A DNA stretch of 64,000 bases, taken from assembly GCA_963848205.1 (NCBI GenBank), contig CAWKCV010000003.1:434001-498000 (forward strand), written 5' to 3'. Source of the DNA: BOG-908 sp963848205 (GTDB lineage Bacteria > Pseudomonadota > Alphaproteobacteria > Acetobacterales > Acetobacteraceae). The notes beneath the pieces were generated by a model. The model ran no database searches, had not been told where the DNA came from, and was given only the letters and a program-made list of their open reading frames with translations. Numbering within the stretch: position 1 is the first letter of the stretch; each line of letters starts with the position of its first letter. Positions 7,698 to 19,061 of the stretch are shown piece by piece. A program made the translations under genes and the position numbers.

Positions 7698-9142
7698 TCT
7701 TCTAGCTCCGTCCAAACACCCAGCAGCAAATCCGGCAGATCCTCCGCCATCAGCCCTCTTCCCGAGCGCAAGGCTGCCGCTCCATGCAGCCAGGCGCCGG
7801 CGCAGGCCGCTTCGAACGCCGGCATCCCCTGCGCGAGCAGCCCCAGGATGATGCCGCCCAGCACGTCGCCGGCGCCTGCGGTGGCGAGCGTGGGCGGGGC
7901 GTTGGTGTTGATGGCGCAGCGTCCGTCGGGCGAGGCGATGACGGTGTCGGCACCTTTCAGCACGATGACGGCGCCGCTGTGCAGGGCGGCCTGGCGGGCG
8001 CGGGTGAGCTTGTCGCCGGCGATGTCGAACAGGCGGGCGAATTCGCCTTCGTGGGGGGTGAGGACGCACGGGCCGGCGATGGCGGCGAAGAGGGCGGCTG
8101 GGTCGGGCTGGAAAGCGGTGATGGCGTCGGCGTCGAGCAGGACGGGGCGGCCGGTGGCAAGCATGGCCAAGGCGTGCGCGTGGGTTTCGGGCGTGCGGCC
8201 GGCGCCGGGGCCGATGAGCATGGCGGTGATGCGTGTGTCGGCCAGGAGGGGGACGAGGTCGGCCACGTCGGCGAGCGGGCGGACCATGATGCTGGTGAGG
8301 GCGGCGGCATAGACCGGCCAGGCCGATTGCGGGGTGGCGATGGTGACCAGGCCCGCGCCCGCACGGGCGGCGGCGCGGGCGGCCATGCGGGCGGCGCCGG
8401 TCATGATGGGGCCGCCATAGACGAGGGCGTGGCCGCGGGAGAATTTGTGGGATCCGGGGTTGAGGTGCGGCAGGCTCGCGGACCAGAGCGCGGGCGTGTT
8501 TTCCCAGCAGGATGGCGCGATGTCGGCCAGCAGGTCGGGCGGGATGCCGATATTGGCGACGACCAGCGCGCCGCAGAGCGTTCGGCCGGGCAGCAGCAGG
8601 TGGCCCGGCTTGCGCCGGAAGAAGGTGACGGTGAGGTGGGCCTGGGTGGCGCCGAGGTCGGCCCCGCTATCGCCCGAGACGCCGGTGGGCACGTCGATGG
8701 CCACGATGATGGCGCCGGCGCGGGCGGCTGCCTGCAAGGTTTCGACGATGTCGGGGCCGGGCGGGCGGGAGAGGCCGGCGCCGAACACGGCGTCGACCAC
8801 CAGGCCAGCGCTGGCGACAAGGGCGGGGGTGATCGGTTCGGCCGCCTCGCGCCAGGACGCGGCGCGGGCGCGGGCATCGGCCGCTTCGCCGGCGACACCG
8901 ACGCGGACGCGCCAGCCGGCCTTGACGAGCTGGGCGGCGACGACGAACCCGTCCGCGCCGTTATTGCCCGGGCCGCAGAGCACCACGGTGGGGCAAGGCG
9001 GGTAGCGGCGGATGATTTCGGCGGCTACGGCGCGGCCAGCGGCTTCGACGAGGATGGCGGGGGAGAGGCCGCGGGCGGCGGCCATCCGGTCCGCCTGGGC
9101 CATTTGTGCGCAGGTGAGCAGGACGGCGTCGGTATCGGGCAT
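7685..9142 (-). CDS. nnrD: Bifunctional NAD(P)H-hydrate epimerase / ADP-dependent dehydratase
   Basis: 485 residues repairing hydrated NAD(P)H (NADHX). The N-terminal YjeF-type epimerase domain (about 1-210) has VVLCGPGNNGADGFV and IVAIDVPTGVSGDSG. The C-terminal ribokinase-like dehydratase domain (about 220-475) has HALVYGGPIMTGAARMA, LIGPGAGR, LTPHEGEFARL and the phosphate/catalytic loop ATAGAGDVLGGII. The ATG at 9140-9142 fits the domain start; an upstream in-frame ATG at 9181 would add 13 residues. It is divergent from the M16 peptidase, with about 100 bases between. Confidence 0.93.
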   Translation of the reverse strand: MPDTDAVLLTCAQMAQADRMAAARGLSPAILVEAAGRAVAAEIIRRYPPCPTVVLCGPGNNGADGFVVAAQLVKAGWRVRVGVAGEAADARARAASWREAAEPITPALVASAGLVVDAVFGAGLSRPPGPDIVETLQAAARAGAIIVAIDVPTGVSGDSGADLGATQAHLTVTFFRRKPGHLLLPGRTLCGALVVANIGIPPDLLADIAPSCWENTPALWSASLPHLNPGSHKFSRGHALVYGGPIMTGAARMAARAAARAGAGLVTIATPQSAWPVYAAALTSIMVRPLADVADLVPLLADTRITAMLIGPGAGRTPETHAHALAMLATGRPVLLDADAITAFQPDPAALFAAIAGPCVLTPHEGEFARLFDIAGDKLTRARQAALHSGAVIVLKGADTVIASPDGRCAINTNAPPTLATAGAGDVLGGIILGLLAQGMPAFEAACAGAWLHGAAALRSGRGLMAEDLPDLLLGVWTELEEARK

Positions 9143-9245
9143 GGCGTGTTCTAGCCGGTCCGCCGGCCCGCGTCTTGGCATCCGAGCCGGGCCACGCCTA
9201 GGGTGCGGCCCTCGCGTTTTCGCTCGCGTTTTCCGGAGTTGCCTG

Positions 9246-11924
9246 GTGAGACATACGTCAGCCTACCTGCTTGCGCTGCTTGGCCCGGTTTTGGCGGGAG
9301 GTAGCGTCTGGGCGGCACCACCTGGGCCATCCGGCGGGGTGCCGGAAGGCGTGGTCCGGGCGACGCTGGAGAACGGGCTGCGGGTGGTGGTGGTGCCGGA
9401 CCATCTGGCGCCGGTGGTGACGACCGAGATGAACTACCTGGTCGGGTCCAACGATGCGCCGGCGGGCTTTCCGGGCACGGCACATGCGCTGGAGCACATG
9501 ATGTTCCGTGGTGCGGCCGGGCTCGACCGCGACCAATTGTCGGAACTGGGTGCGATGCTGGGTGGCGATTACAACGCCGACACGACCGAAACGGTGACGC
9601 AGTATTTCTACACGGTGCCGGCCGCCGATCTGGGTGTTGCGCTGCATGTCGAAGCGCTGCGGATGCGCGGGCTGAAGCTCGACCAGGCGGATTGGGACAA
9701 GGAACGCGGCGCGATCGAGCAGGAGGTGAGCAGCGATCTTTCCAGCCCGATCTACACCTATCTCGAGCAATTGCAGCAGATCATGTTTGCCGGCACGCCG
9801 TATGAGCACGATGCGCTGGGTACGCGGCCGAGTTTCGACAAGACCGATGCTGCGTTGCTGCGCACGTTCTACGATCGCTGGTATGCGCCGAACAATGCGA
9901 TATTGGTGATCGCGGGCGACGTGCAGCCCGACCAGGCGCTGCAGGAGGCACGGGCCGCGTTCGGGCTGATCCCCAAGCGCGACATTCCGCCGCATGCGCC
10001 GATCACCGAAAGCCCGGTGTTGCCGAAATCCCTGGCACTGCCGACGGACTTTCCGGTGGGGCTGGTGGCGCTGGCCTATCGCGGGCCGGGGATGAAGGCG
10101 AAAGATTTCGCGGTCGCCGACATATTGGGCGATGTGCTGGGCGGTGAGCGCGGGCCGGTGTATGCGTTGGTGCCGGAAGGGCGCGCGTTGTTCGCGCAAT
10201 ATGCCTATCAGCCGAAGGTGGATGTGGGCTTTTCGCTGGCGGCCGCCGCATTTCCGAAGGGCAGCGATCCGGCGCCGTTGATGGGGCAGTTGAAAGCGGT
10301 GCTGGCCGATGTGGCGGCGCATGGTGTGTCGGCCGATCTGGTGGAGGCGGCCAAGCGGCAGGAGGTGGCGCAGCTGGCGTTCAAGAACGACAGCATTTCG
10401 GGATTGGCCGAGAGCTGGTCGAATGCTTTGGCATTCCGCGACGAGAGTTCGCCCGACGATGTGGCGGCCGCTTATCAGGCAGTGACGGTGGCCGACGTGA
10501 ACCGGCTGGCGCACGCGATGCTGGACCCCGCGCATGCCGTGAGTGCGGTGCTGACACCGGAAGATTTGGGAAAGCCCGTGCAGGGCAAGGGCTTTGGCGG
10601 CGCAGAGGATTTCAGTGGCGCGCCGGACAAGCCGGTCGGGCTCCCCCAATGGGCGACGGACGCGCTGGCCAAGTTGCAGATACCTGAGATGGGCACACCG
10701 CCTGTCGTGAGCGTGTTGCCGAATGGGTTGCGGCTGATCGTGCAGCCTGAACATGTGGGCCGCACGGTGAGCGTGTTCGGCCAGGTGCGCCAGGTGACGG
10801 AGATGGAGGAGCCCGCGGGCCGCGATGGCGTGGCGGAGGTGACGGCGAAGTTGTTCGATTACGGGACGGACAAGCATGACCGGCTGGGGTTCCAGAAAAC
10901 GTTGGACGATATCGCGGCGCAGGAGAGTGCGGGGTCGCGCTTCGAGCTGAAGGTGCTGACGCCGGAATTCGAACATGGCATGGCGCTGCTGGCGGAAAAC
11001 GAACTGCATCCGGCGTTTCCGCAGGCCGATTTCGACATCGTGAAGCAGCAGGCGGCGCAGGCGCTGGGCGGGTTGCTGCATTCGCCGGACTATCTGTTCA
11101 AGCGCGCGGTGCTGGCCTCCGTGGTGCCGCAAGGCGATCCGGCGCTGCGGCAGCCGACGCCGCAGTCATTGATGGCGCTGAAGCTGGAAGATGTGCGGGC
11201 CTATTACGTGCATGCGTATCGGCCGGATTTGACGACGATCGTGGTGGCGGGCGATGTGACGCCGGAGGGCGCGCGCGATGTGGTGACGCGCATGTTCGGC
11301 GATTGGCATGCGGATGGGCCGAAGCCGGCGATCGATTTGCCGCCGATCGGGGCGAACAAGACGGGCAGTGCGCACGTGCCTGACCGTTCGAATTTGCAGG
11401 ATAGCGTGGCGCTGGTGCAGTCGGTGGACCTGCCGGTGACGGACCCGAAACGCTACGATCTGATGGTGGGCAATACAATATTGGGCGGCGGGTTTTCCTC
11501 GCGTCTGTTTCGCGATCTGCGTGTGCGGACCGGGTATGTGTATAGCGTGGATAGCGGCATCGACTGGAGCCGGACGCGGTGCGATTACCATGCGGATTTC
11601 GGGGCCGATCCTGACAAGGTGGAGCGGGCGCGGGCGGCTTTGGTGGCTGACATTCGTGACTTGCAGAACCATCCGGTGAGCGAGGCGGAGTTGACGCGGG
11701 CGAAGGCGCAGATGCTGCGGCGGTTGCCGATGCAGCGGGCGAGTGTGGATGCGTTGGCGTCGCTGGATTTGCGGTTGACGGATCTGGGCCTTGGTTTGGA
11801 TACGCCGGCGGTGGCGGCGCAGCATTATTACGATGCGACGGCGGCGAGCGTGCAGGCGGCGTTCAAGGCGTATCTGCGGCCGGATGATCTGGCGGTTGTG
11901 GTGAAGGGGCCAGAAGGCAAGTGA
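9246..11924 (+). CDS. Two-domain M16 family zinc metallopeptidase
   Basis: 892 residues with a Sec signal peptide (TSAYLLALLGPVLAGG, ending in SVWA), so periplasmic. The first M16 unit carries the inverted zinc motif HALEH at about residues 80-84 and the distal glutamate in GAIEQEVSS. The second M16 unit (from about residue 480, VVSVLPNGLRLIV) lacks HxxEH and is a structural partner, as in fused pitrilysin-like M16B peptidases of alphaproteobacteria. The GTG start at 9246 has GGAG about 9 bases upstream and begins the signal peptide; longer readings would run across the divergent nnrD gene. Confidence 0.9.
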   Translation: MRHTSAYLLALLGPVLAGGSVWAAPPGPSGGVPEGVVRATLENGLRVVVVPDHLAPVVTTEMNYLVGSNDAPAGFPGTAHALEHMMFRGAAGLDRDQLSELGAMLGGDYNADTTETVTQYFYTVPAADLGVALHVEALRMRGLKLDQADWDKERGAIEQEVSSDLSSPIYTYLEQLQQIMFAGTPYEHDALGTRPSFDKTDAALLRTFYDRWYAPNNAILVIAGDVQPDQALQEARAAFGLIPKRDIPPHAPITESPVLPKSLALPTDFPVGLVALAYRGPGMKAKDFAVADILGDVLGGERGPVYALVPEGRALFAQYAYQPKVDVGFSLAAAAFPKGSDPAPLMGQLKAVLADVAAHGVSADLVEAAKRQEVAQLAFKNDSISGLAESWSNALAFRDESSPDDVAAAYQAVTVADVNRLAHAMLDPAHAVSAVLTPEDLGKPVQGKGFGGAEDFSGAPDKPVGLPQWATDALAKLQIPEMGTPPVVSVLPNGLRLIVQPEHVGRTVSVFGQVRQVTEMEEPAGRDGVAEVTAKLFDYGTDKHDRLGFQKTLDDIAAQESAGSRFELKVLTPEFEHGMALLAENELHPAFPQADFDIVKQQAAQALGGLLHSPDYLFKRAVLASVVPQGDPALRQPTPQSLMALKLEDVRAYYVHAYRPDLTTIVVAGDVTPEGARDVVTRMFGDWHADGPKPAIDLPPIGANKTGSAHVPDRSNLQDSVALVQSVDLPVTDPKRYDLMVGNTILGGGFSSRLFRDLRVRTGYVYSVDSGIDWSRTRCDYHADFGADPDKVERARAALVADIRDLQNHPVSEAELTRAKAQMLRRLPMQRASVDALASLDLRLTDLGLGLDTPAVAAQHYYDATAASVQAAFKAYLRPDDLAVVVKGPEGK

Positions 11925-12006
11925 AGGCCTTCTTTTCTGACGAAGAGAAGCAAAAGACTTCTAAAGGTTTTTTGCTCCTTTTTTTCGAAAAAGGAGTGCT
12001 TGCTTG
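11922..12006 (+). repeat. Inverted doublet: variant element (reverse) followed by family A element
   Basis: First half has arms CTTCTTTTC and (imperfect) GAAGAGAAG followed by CAAAAGACTT, which is the variant element reversed. Second half is a forward copy whose stem is CTCC/GGAG instead of GTCC/GGAC. It starts at the M16 stop codon and ends 2 bases before malic enzyme. Confidence 0.85.
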
Positions 12007-12007
12007 A

Positions 12008-14278
12008 ATGGACGACATGTTCCGCCAAGCCGCTCTTGATTACCACAGGTTTCCACAACCGGGCAAAATTGCCGTAGAGCCGACCAAGCGTATGGCGACG
12101 CAGCGCGATCTGGCGCTGGCGTATTCGCCGGGTGTGGCGGCTGCGTGCCAGGCGATCGTGGCCGATCCGCAGAGTGTGCGGACGTTGACGGCGCGTGCGA
12201 ACCTGGTGGCGGTGATTACCAACGGCACGGCGGTGCTGGGTCTGGGCAATATCGGGCCGCTGGCGGGCAAGCCGGTGATGGAGGGCAAGGCCGCGCTGTT
12301 CAAGAAGTTCGCCGGTATCGACGTGTTCGATATCGAGGTGGATGCGGTCGATCCGGAGCGGTTCATCGACGTGGTGGCGGCGTTGGAGCCGACGTTCGGG
12401 GCGATCAATCTGGAGGATATACGCGCGCCGGAATGCTTCGTGATCGAGCAGGCATTGCGGGCTCGGATGAAGATACCGGTGTTTCATGACGATCAGCATG
12501 GAACGGCGATTACGGTGGCGGCGGCAGTGCGAAATGCCTTGGTGCTGCAGGAGAAAAGCCTGGCCGATGTGCGGTTGGTGACGTCGGGTGCGGGGGCGGC
12601 GGCGATCGCGTGCGTCGATCTGCTGGTGCTGATGGGGCTGCCGGTGGAGCATGTGACGCTGACCGACATACGTGGGGTGGTGTATGCGGGGCGCGACGCG
12701 GACATGCCGGCGAACATGGCGCGGTATGCGCGCCAGACGGATGCAAGGGTGTTGGCCGATGTGATCGCGGGAGCCGACATATTCATGGGCTTGTCGGCGC
12801 CGCGTGTGTTCGATCCTGCGTGGTTGCCGTTGCTGGCCGCGCGGCCGGTGATATTGGCGTTGGCTAATCCGGAGCCGGAGATATTGCCGGAGATCGTGCG
12901 GGCGGCGCGGCCGGATGCGATCGTGGCAAGCGGGCGCAGCGACTATCCGAACCAGGTCAACAACGTGCTGTGCTTTCCGTTCATCTTTCGCGGCGCGCTG
13001 GATGTGGGGGCGACCGAGATCAACGAGGCGATGAAGCTCGCCGCGGTGGAGGCGATTGCGGAGCTGGCGCGGATGGAGGCGAGCGAGGTGGTGGCGCGCG
13101 CTTATGGCGGGGCGGCGCCGGTGTTCGGGCCGGAGTATATCATCCCCAAGCCGTTCGATCCGCGGCTGATATTGCAGGTGGCGCCGGCGGTGGCGCGTGC
13201 GGCAATGGACAGTGGCGTGGCGGATCATCCGATTGCCGATCTAGATGCGTATCGGCGCGATCTTGAAAGGTTTGTGTTCCGCTCGGGGCAGTTGATGCGG
13301 CCGGTGTTCGAGGCGGCGCGCAAGGCGGCCGCGCGGGTGGTTTATACCGAGGGAGAGGATGAGCGGGTGCTGCGCGCAGCGCAGATGGTGATCGACGAGG
13401 GGATTGCAGAGCCGGTGCTGCTGGGGCGGCGTGACCAGATTGCGCGCAAGGTGCGCGAGATGGGATTGCGCATGCGGCTCGATGGGCGCGTGCAGGTGCT
13501 GGATCCGACGAAAGATGGGCATGTGTTCGATGCGCTGGTGGCGCCGTATCAGGCGCTGGTGGTGCGGCGCGGGGTGCCGCCGGATGCGGCGGCGCGGCGG
13601 CTGCGGTCGCGGAACATTGTGGCTGGCGCGATGATGTTGCAATCGGGCCAGGTGCATGCGGCGTTATGCGGCGGGGCGAGCGCCTGGTACAAGCATATGG
13701 AGTATTTGCTGCCGATCATACCGCTCTCGCCTGGGGTGGGGCGAGTGTTTGCGCTTTCGGCGGTGATCTTGCAGGCGGGCACCATGTTTTTGTGCGACAC
13801 GCATATGAACGTCGACCCGACGGCGGAGCAGATTGCGGAGATGACGTTACTGGCGGCCGATGCGGTGGCGGGGTTCGGTGTGGTGCCGAAAGTGGCGTTG
13901 CTGTCGCATTCGAGTTTCGGGGCGAGCAATTCGCCGAGTGCGCGCAAGATGCGGGCGGCGTTGGGGTTGATACGTAAGGCGCGGCCGGCGTTGGAGGTGG
14001 ATGGGGAGATGCATGCGGATGCGGCGCTTGTCGAGGCCATTCGCGAGCGGCAGATGCCGGGGAGTACGTTGTCGGGTGCGGCAAATTTGTTGGTGATGCC
14101 GAATCTGGATGCGGCGAATATTGCGTTCAATATGGTGAAGGCGGCGGCTGAGGGTCTGGTGGTGGGGCCGATTTTGTTGGGGTTGTCGCAGGCGGCGCAT
14201 GTGTTGGTGCCGAGTGTGACCGCGCGGGGGATCGTGAACATGACGGCTTTGGCGGCGGTGCAAGGCCGGGATAGATGA
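12008..14278 (+). CDS. maeB: NADP-dependent malic enzyme (MaeB type, malic + phosphotransacetylase-like domains)
   Basis: 756 residues. Malic enzyme converts malate to pyruvate and CO2 with reduction of NADP. The N-terminal catalytic part (about 1-425) has RDLALAYSPGVAAAC, VMEGKAALFKKFAGIDVFD, INLEDIRAPECF and FHDDQHGTAITVAAA, plus a nucleotide site (VTSGAGAAAIACVDLL). The C-terminal part (about 430-756) is phosphotransacetylase-like (VYTEGEDERVLRAAQ, LLSHSSFGASNSPSA), typically regulatory through acetyl-CoA. The ATG lies just after the palindromic doublet. Confidence 0.95.
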   Translation: MDDMFRQAALDYHRFPQPGKIAVEPTKRMATQRDLALAYSPGVAAACQAIVADPQSVRTLTARANLVAVITNGTAVLGLGNIGPLAGKPVMEGKAALFKKFAGIDVFDIEVDAVDPERFIDVVAALEPTFGAINLEDIRAPECFVIEQALRARMKIPVFHDDQHGTAITVAAAVRNALVLQEKSLADVRLVTSGAGAAAIACVDLLVLMGLPVEHVTLTDIRGVVYAGRDADMPANMARYARQTDARVLADVIAGADIFMGLSAPRVFDPAWLPLLAARPVILALANPEPEILPEIVRAARPDAIVASGRSDYPNQVNNVLCFPFIFRGALDVGATEINEAMKLAAVEAIAELARMEASEVVARAYGGAAPVFGPEYIIPKPFDPRLILQVAPAVARAAMDSGVADHPIADLDAYRRDLERFVFRSGQLMRPVFEAARKAAARVVYTEGEDERVLRAAQMVIDEGIAEPVLLGRRDQIARKVREMGLRMRLDGRVQVLDPTKDGHVFDALVAPYQALVVRRGVPPDAAARRLRSRNIVAGAMMLQSGQVHAALCGGASAWYKHMEYLLPIIPLSPGVGRVFALSAVILQAGTMFLCDTHMNVDPTAEQIAEMTLLAADAVAGFGVVPKVALLSHSSFGASNSPSARKMRAALGLIRKARPALEVDGEMHADAALVEAIRERQMPGSTLSGAANLLVMPNLDAANIAFNMVKAAAEGLVVGPILLGLSQAAHVLVPSVTARGIVNMTALAAVQGRDR

Positions 14279-14917
14279 GAAAGGACGACGTTCTTGGCGC
14301 CCGCCCTTGATGTCACCCTGGTTAATCTGCCGCAGGTCTCTCTGCGTCGGAATGTGGACCGACTGCGGGAACTTCGTTTGTCACGACGAAATCTGGATGG
14401 ATTTTCCCGGCAGGTTCGCTTGAGCTCGGCGGGCAGGTCGGGTTTTTGGCGCCGGCCGGGGTTGATGGGTGTTTGTCGGGTTCAGGAGTGATGGGTTGCA
14501 CCCGTCCTACGCTGCTAGGTGGGAAAAATTAGCAATAGAGGGTTGACGGTACGTGCCCTAGGCCGCCCTTCCCCTGGTCTCGCCCGTTAAAATCCCGTCG
14601 ATGTCCGTCTGGAAGAACAACACCCGGTTGACAGGGTGCGGACTGGCGGCGAGAGGACATGGACCCTCACCTCACGGTTAACGGTAAGAATGGAATAGGA
14701 ACACTATCGGGCGAGTGGGCAGATTTTTGTGGTGCGCTGGCGGCATGCTGCGGCAGGACTGCCGTTTGCCTTGCGGGGAAAGTCGGTGCTGGAAGCTGCC
14801 TGGCTGCTTGTGGGCGCAGGAGACCCGGTTCTTCATTAAATCGACACCGCGCGCACGACCCGTGCTATCTTACCGGCCAAGCGGCTTCAAGCGCCGCGCT
14901 GGATCGGAGACGGGCCA
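14279..14917. other. 639-base region without a convincing gene
   Basis: Lies between maeB and the broken adhesin. Two short open frames (14294-14491 and 14659-14928) have no recognisable protein character and poor starts. A GGAGA at about 14907 precedes the adhesin ATG. A TATCTT hexamer near 14870 could be a -10 box, but no convincing -35 was found. Base composition is more mixed than in the neighbouring genes. Confidence 0.4.
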
Positions 14918-15214
14918 ATGACGGGTAGTACGTTAGCTGGTATTGTCACGCATACCGTCAAGCTTGGGACTGGCCATTACCAGAGCCCACTCACCATCAG
15001 CGCGACCGGCGATATTGCACCGAGCCGCTACGGTGTGGACGGTATTTTTGGCAGTGCGGCGCTGCAGAACGCCAGCATTCATAATGAAGGTTTGGTGAGT
15101 GGGGGCATGGGCGGAAACGGCCTGAACAGCGGCGTCGGCATCGAAATGCACGCGCCGGTCGGTACTGACCAATTCCGGCACCATCAGCGGTGGCCTTATC
15201 AACCCGCAATTTGA
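14918..15214 (+). pseudogene. 5' fragment of a frameshifted glycine-rich adhesin-like gene
   Basis: Begins MTGSTLAGIVTHTVKLGTGH with GGAGA upstream, so this is the natural start of the gene. It enters glycine-rich repeats (HNEGLVSGGMGGNGLNSGVG) and then loses the pattern after GIEMHAP, ending at 15214. The repeat pattern resumes in the next forward frame (VLTNSGTISGG) from about 15164, so one extra base (or two missing) lies between 15150 and 15167. No long homopolymer is present there. It may be a real mutation or a sequence error. No signal peptide is seen. Confidence 0.7.
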
Positions 15215-15269
15215 CACTCCGGCTTATTATCGGGGCGGCAACGGCGTTGATCTCGCGGCCGGCGGTACC

Positions 15270-17087
15270 GTGACCAACACGGGACTGATCAGCGGCGGTG
15301 GCACGGGCGGGGGCAATCCTCGCTACCAGGGCGGCGCGGGGGGCATTGGCGTCGATCTTACCGCTGGCGGCATGGTTTCCAACGCCGGTCGGATTACAGG
15401 CGGCAATGGCGGCTACAGTTACCGGCAGCCCAGCATGGGAGGCGCGGGCGTGCGGCTCAGCGCGGGCGGCACCTTGTTCAACACGGGCACAATCACCGGC
15501 GGCAAGGACGGATATAGCGGGCTGCAAGGCACCGCCGCGGCGGGCGGCACGGGTGTCGTGGTTCTCCACGGTGGCTATTTGGACAACAGCACCGGCACGA
15601 TCATCGGTGGCATGGGGCAGTACAGTGGCGGACCAGGGGGCACGGGGGTGTTCTTGGCGGGCGGCACGATGATGAACGGCGGCACAATCACCGGCGGCGA
15701 AAGCGGGTATGGCTATAATTACGGCGCCAAAGGCGGAGCCGGGGTCGATCTCTCGGCTGGTGCAACACTGACCAACATCGGCGCGATATCGGGCGGCGAC
15801 GGCGGCGCCGGTCACGAGACCGGCGGCAGCGGCGGGACGGGCGCGGTCCTGCACGACGCCACGCTGGTGACAAGCGGCACGATCCGGGGCGGCAACGGGC
15901 ATTACGGCGGCGAGTGTAACGCCGGACGCGGCGGAGTCGGCGTTTTCATAGAAGGCGGAACGCTCGTCACCTCCGGAACCATCATCGGCGGCGAGGCAGG
16001 GGCAGACACCGGTCCGGGCGAGCGGGCTCAGGCAAACGCCGTGCGTTTCGGCAGTGTCACCGGCACGCTGGTGATCGAACCGGGCGCCGTGTTCAGTGGC
16101 CTGGTTCTGGGTCACGCCGGCGCGAACGATGCACTCGTGCTGGCGGGAGCCGCGCCTGCAACCTTGTCGGGCCTGGGCACGGAGTTCCGCGATTTCAGCA
16201 ACCTGACGGTGGCATCCGGTGCCGAGTGGAAGCTCGTCGGCTATAATACGCTGACGGGGGGCGTCACTCTGCTGGATAATGGCACGCTCGACGTTTCCGG
16301 CAAGCTGGGGGATGACGGCGTGGCGACAGTTACGAGCGGCGCAACATTGAGCGCATTCGGCTACGGGCAAGCTCGTGTTGGGCAGGTGGAATTGGCGGGC
16401 GGCGTTCTGAAATCCGGGTCCCACGCCACGCTTGCGATCGGCGCCACGCTGGCCGGGGCTGTGGCCGGCGCGATCACCGTGCAAAGCGGCGCCGAGGTCT
16501 CCGGCTTCGGCGCCTTCGCCGGCGTCTCGGTGATCGACGACGGCACGATCACCGCGTCGGGCGGCACACTGGTGCTGGCGGGCGGCGTAACCGGTAGCGG
16601 AATGGTCGCGCTGCGGTCCGACAGCACGCTGGACGCTCAGGGCGCGCTCAGCGGCGTCTCTGTCGTATTCGCGGCCAATGCAAAACTTGCGCTTGGCACG
16701 CCTACGTCCGTGACGAGCACCCTATCGAATTTCGGCAGTGGCGATTCGATCGATTTACAGCATCTCAAGGCAGACAGCCTGAGGCTCGGCGCTGGCACGC
16801 TGACGCTCATGCAGGGCAGCACCATCGTTGATCGCGTGTTTCTGGCGGGGAGCTACAGCACTGCTGATTTCGCGCTGAGCGGCGACGGCCACGGTGGGAG
16901 CGACATCAGCTTCGTAGCGAGCAAGGCGGCCGCACAGGGATCTCACGGCGCTCATCTTGCCGGCCTGTTTGGACGCGACAGCGGGCAGCCGGTTCCATCG
17001 CATGGCGAACGGACGCTTGGATGGCACGCGGGCGAAGCTCTTTCGCCTTTCGACTCCGTCAGGGATGTTTTCCAGCATGGTCACTGA
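15270..17087 (+). CDS. Main part of glycine-rich repeat adhesin-like protein (out of frame with its start)
   Basis: 605 residues when read from GTG 15270, which lies inside a repeat and is probably not a true start. Repeats of roughly 35-45 residues carry the motif GVDLxAGGxxxNxGxIxGG, as in the beta-helix passengers of autotransporter/AidA-type adhesins. After about residue 280 come degenerate beta-helix repeats (SGAEWKLVGYNTLTGGVTLL). The C-terminal region (GSGDSIDLQHL, STADFALSGDGHGGSDISFV) resembles the end of secreted repeat proteins rather than an outer-membrane beta-barrel, so no autotransporter domain is present. A shorter cousin lies at 58357-59913. Confidence 0.65.
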   Translation: MTNTGLISGGGTGGGNPRYQGGAGGIGVDLTAGGMVSNAGRITGGNGGYSYRQPSMGGAGVRLSAGGTLFNTGTITGGKDGYSGLQGTAAAGGTGVVVLHGGYLDNSTGTIIGGMGQYSGGPGGTGVFLAGGTMMNGGTITGGESGYGYNYGAKGGAGVDLSAGATLTNIGAISGGDGGAGHETGGSGGTGAVLHDATLVTSGTIRGGNGHYGGECNAGRGGVGVFIEGGTLVTSGTIIGGEAGADTGPGERAQANAVRFGSVTGTLVIEPGAVFSGLVLGHAGANDALVLAGAAPATLSGLGTEFRDFSNLTVASGAEWKLVGYNTLTGGVTLLDNGTLDVSGKLGDDGVATVTSGATLSAFGYGQARVGQVELAGGVLKSGSHATLAIGATLAGAVAGAITVQSGAEVSGFGAFAGVSVIDDGTITASGGTLVLAGGVTGSGMVALRSDSTLDAQGALSGVSVVFAANAKLALGTPTSVTSTLSNFGSGDSIDLQHLKADSLRLGAGTLTLMQGSTIVDRVFLAGSYSTADFALSGDGHGGSDISFVASKAAAQGSHGAHLAGLFGRDSGQPVPSHGERTLGWHAGEALSPFDSVRDVFQHGH

Positions 17088-17204
17088 TCATCGAACCAGG
17101 CCACGTCGATGACGGGAGAGTTGAGGTATTTCAGGCTTGCAGAAACGGAACAAGCGGGCATCACCTTTGCCGCCTCCGCAATGACGGAGATGGAGTGCAG
17201 GAAT

Positions 17205-17249
17205 TGAAGTTTTTTGCTCCCTTTTTTCAAAAAAGGAGTGCTTTCTTGC

Positions 17250-17250
<1 letters not shown>
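17205..17250 (+). repeat. Palindromic element, family A (stem CTCC/GGAG)
   Basis: Between the convergent adhesin and guaB. Stem CTCCCTTTTTT with AAAAAAGGAG: the outer pair is exchanged on both sides relative to GTCC/GGAC. It touches the guaB stop codon. Confidence 0.88.
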
Positions 17251-18728
<1,478 letters not shown>

Positions 18729-19061
18729 TGGGGGGAGATAGAGGTTGGGGGGGTGGGGGGCAAGGAAGCCGATGGTTTTTGAAAGAGGACGCATGAGCTC
18801 GCGCCGTTTCTGCACGGGTGCGCGGGCTTGACCCGGGTAGTTACGGTCACGCCCGGGTATGACGGGGGTTTGCGGGCAGGGTTCGTGGCCGCTGTCGCGG
18901 AGGGAGATGGAGATTTGGCGAGCGGTGTTTGGAGGCGCTTGGCGCTGGGGGAGTGGTGGTGGTTCGGAATCTGGCGGTGCGTCGAGGTGCGCCAGTGACG
19001 GATTGGCTTGCGGGAGGCGGTTGCGTGGGCAAGGTTGGGGGGCAGAGCGGGAGTGTTCGAG
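18729..19061. other. Divergent intergenic region between guaB and a lipoprotein gene
   Basis: 333 bases, expected to hold both promoters. A direct repeat of CCCGGGTA occurs at about 18832 and 18852, giving nested palindromic CCCGGG sites about 20 bases apart. This resembles a dispersed intergenic repeat or an operator, but no regulator can be named. No gene is supported here. Confidence 0.35.

Noticed and set aside
7784..9154. 456-codon plus-strand open frame opposite nnrD
   Set aside because: Antisense shadow of a well-recognised enzyme; low-complexity product.
14294..14928. Two short ORFs between maeB and the adhesin
   Set aside because: No binding site, no recognisable protein character; the second overlaps the adhesin start.
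14918..17087. Autotransporter (type V) classification
   Set aside because: No C-terminal beta-barrel domain and no signal peptide are visible.
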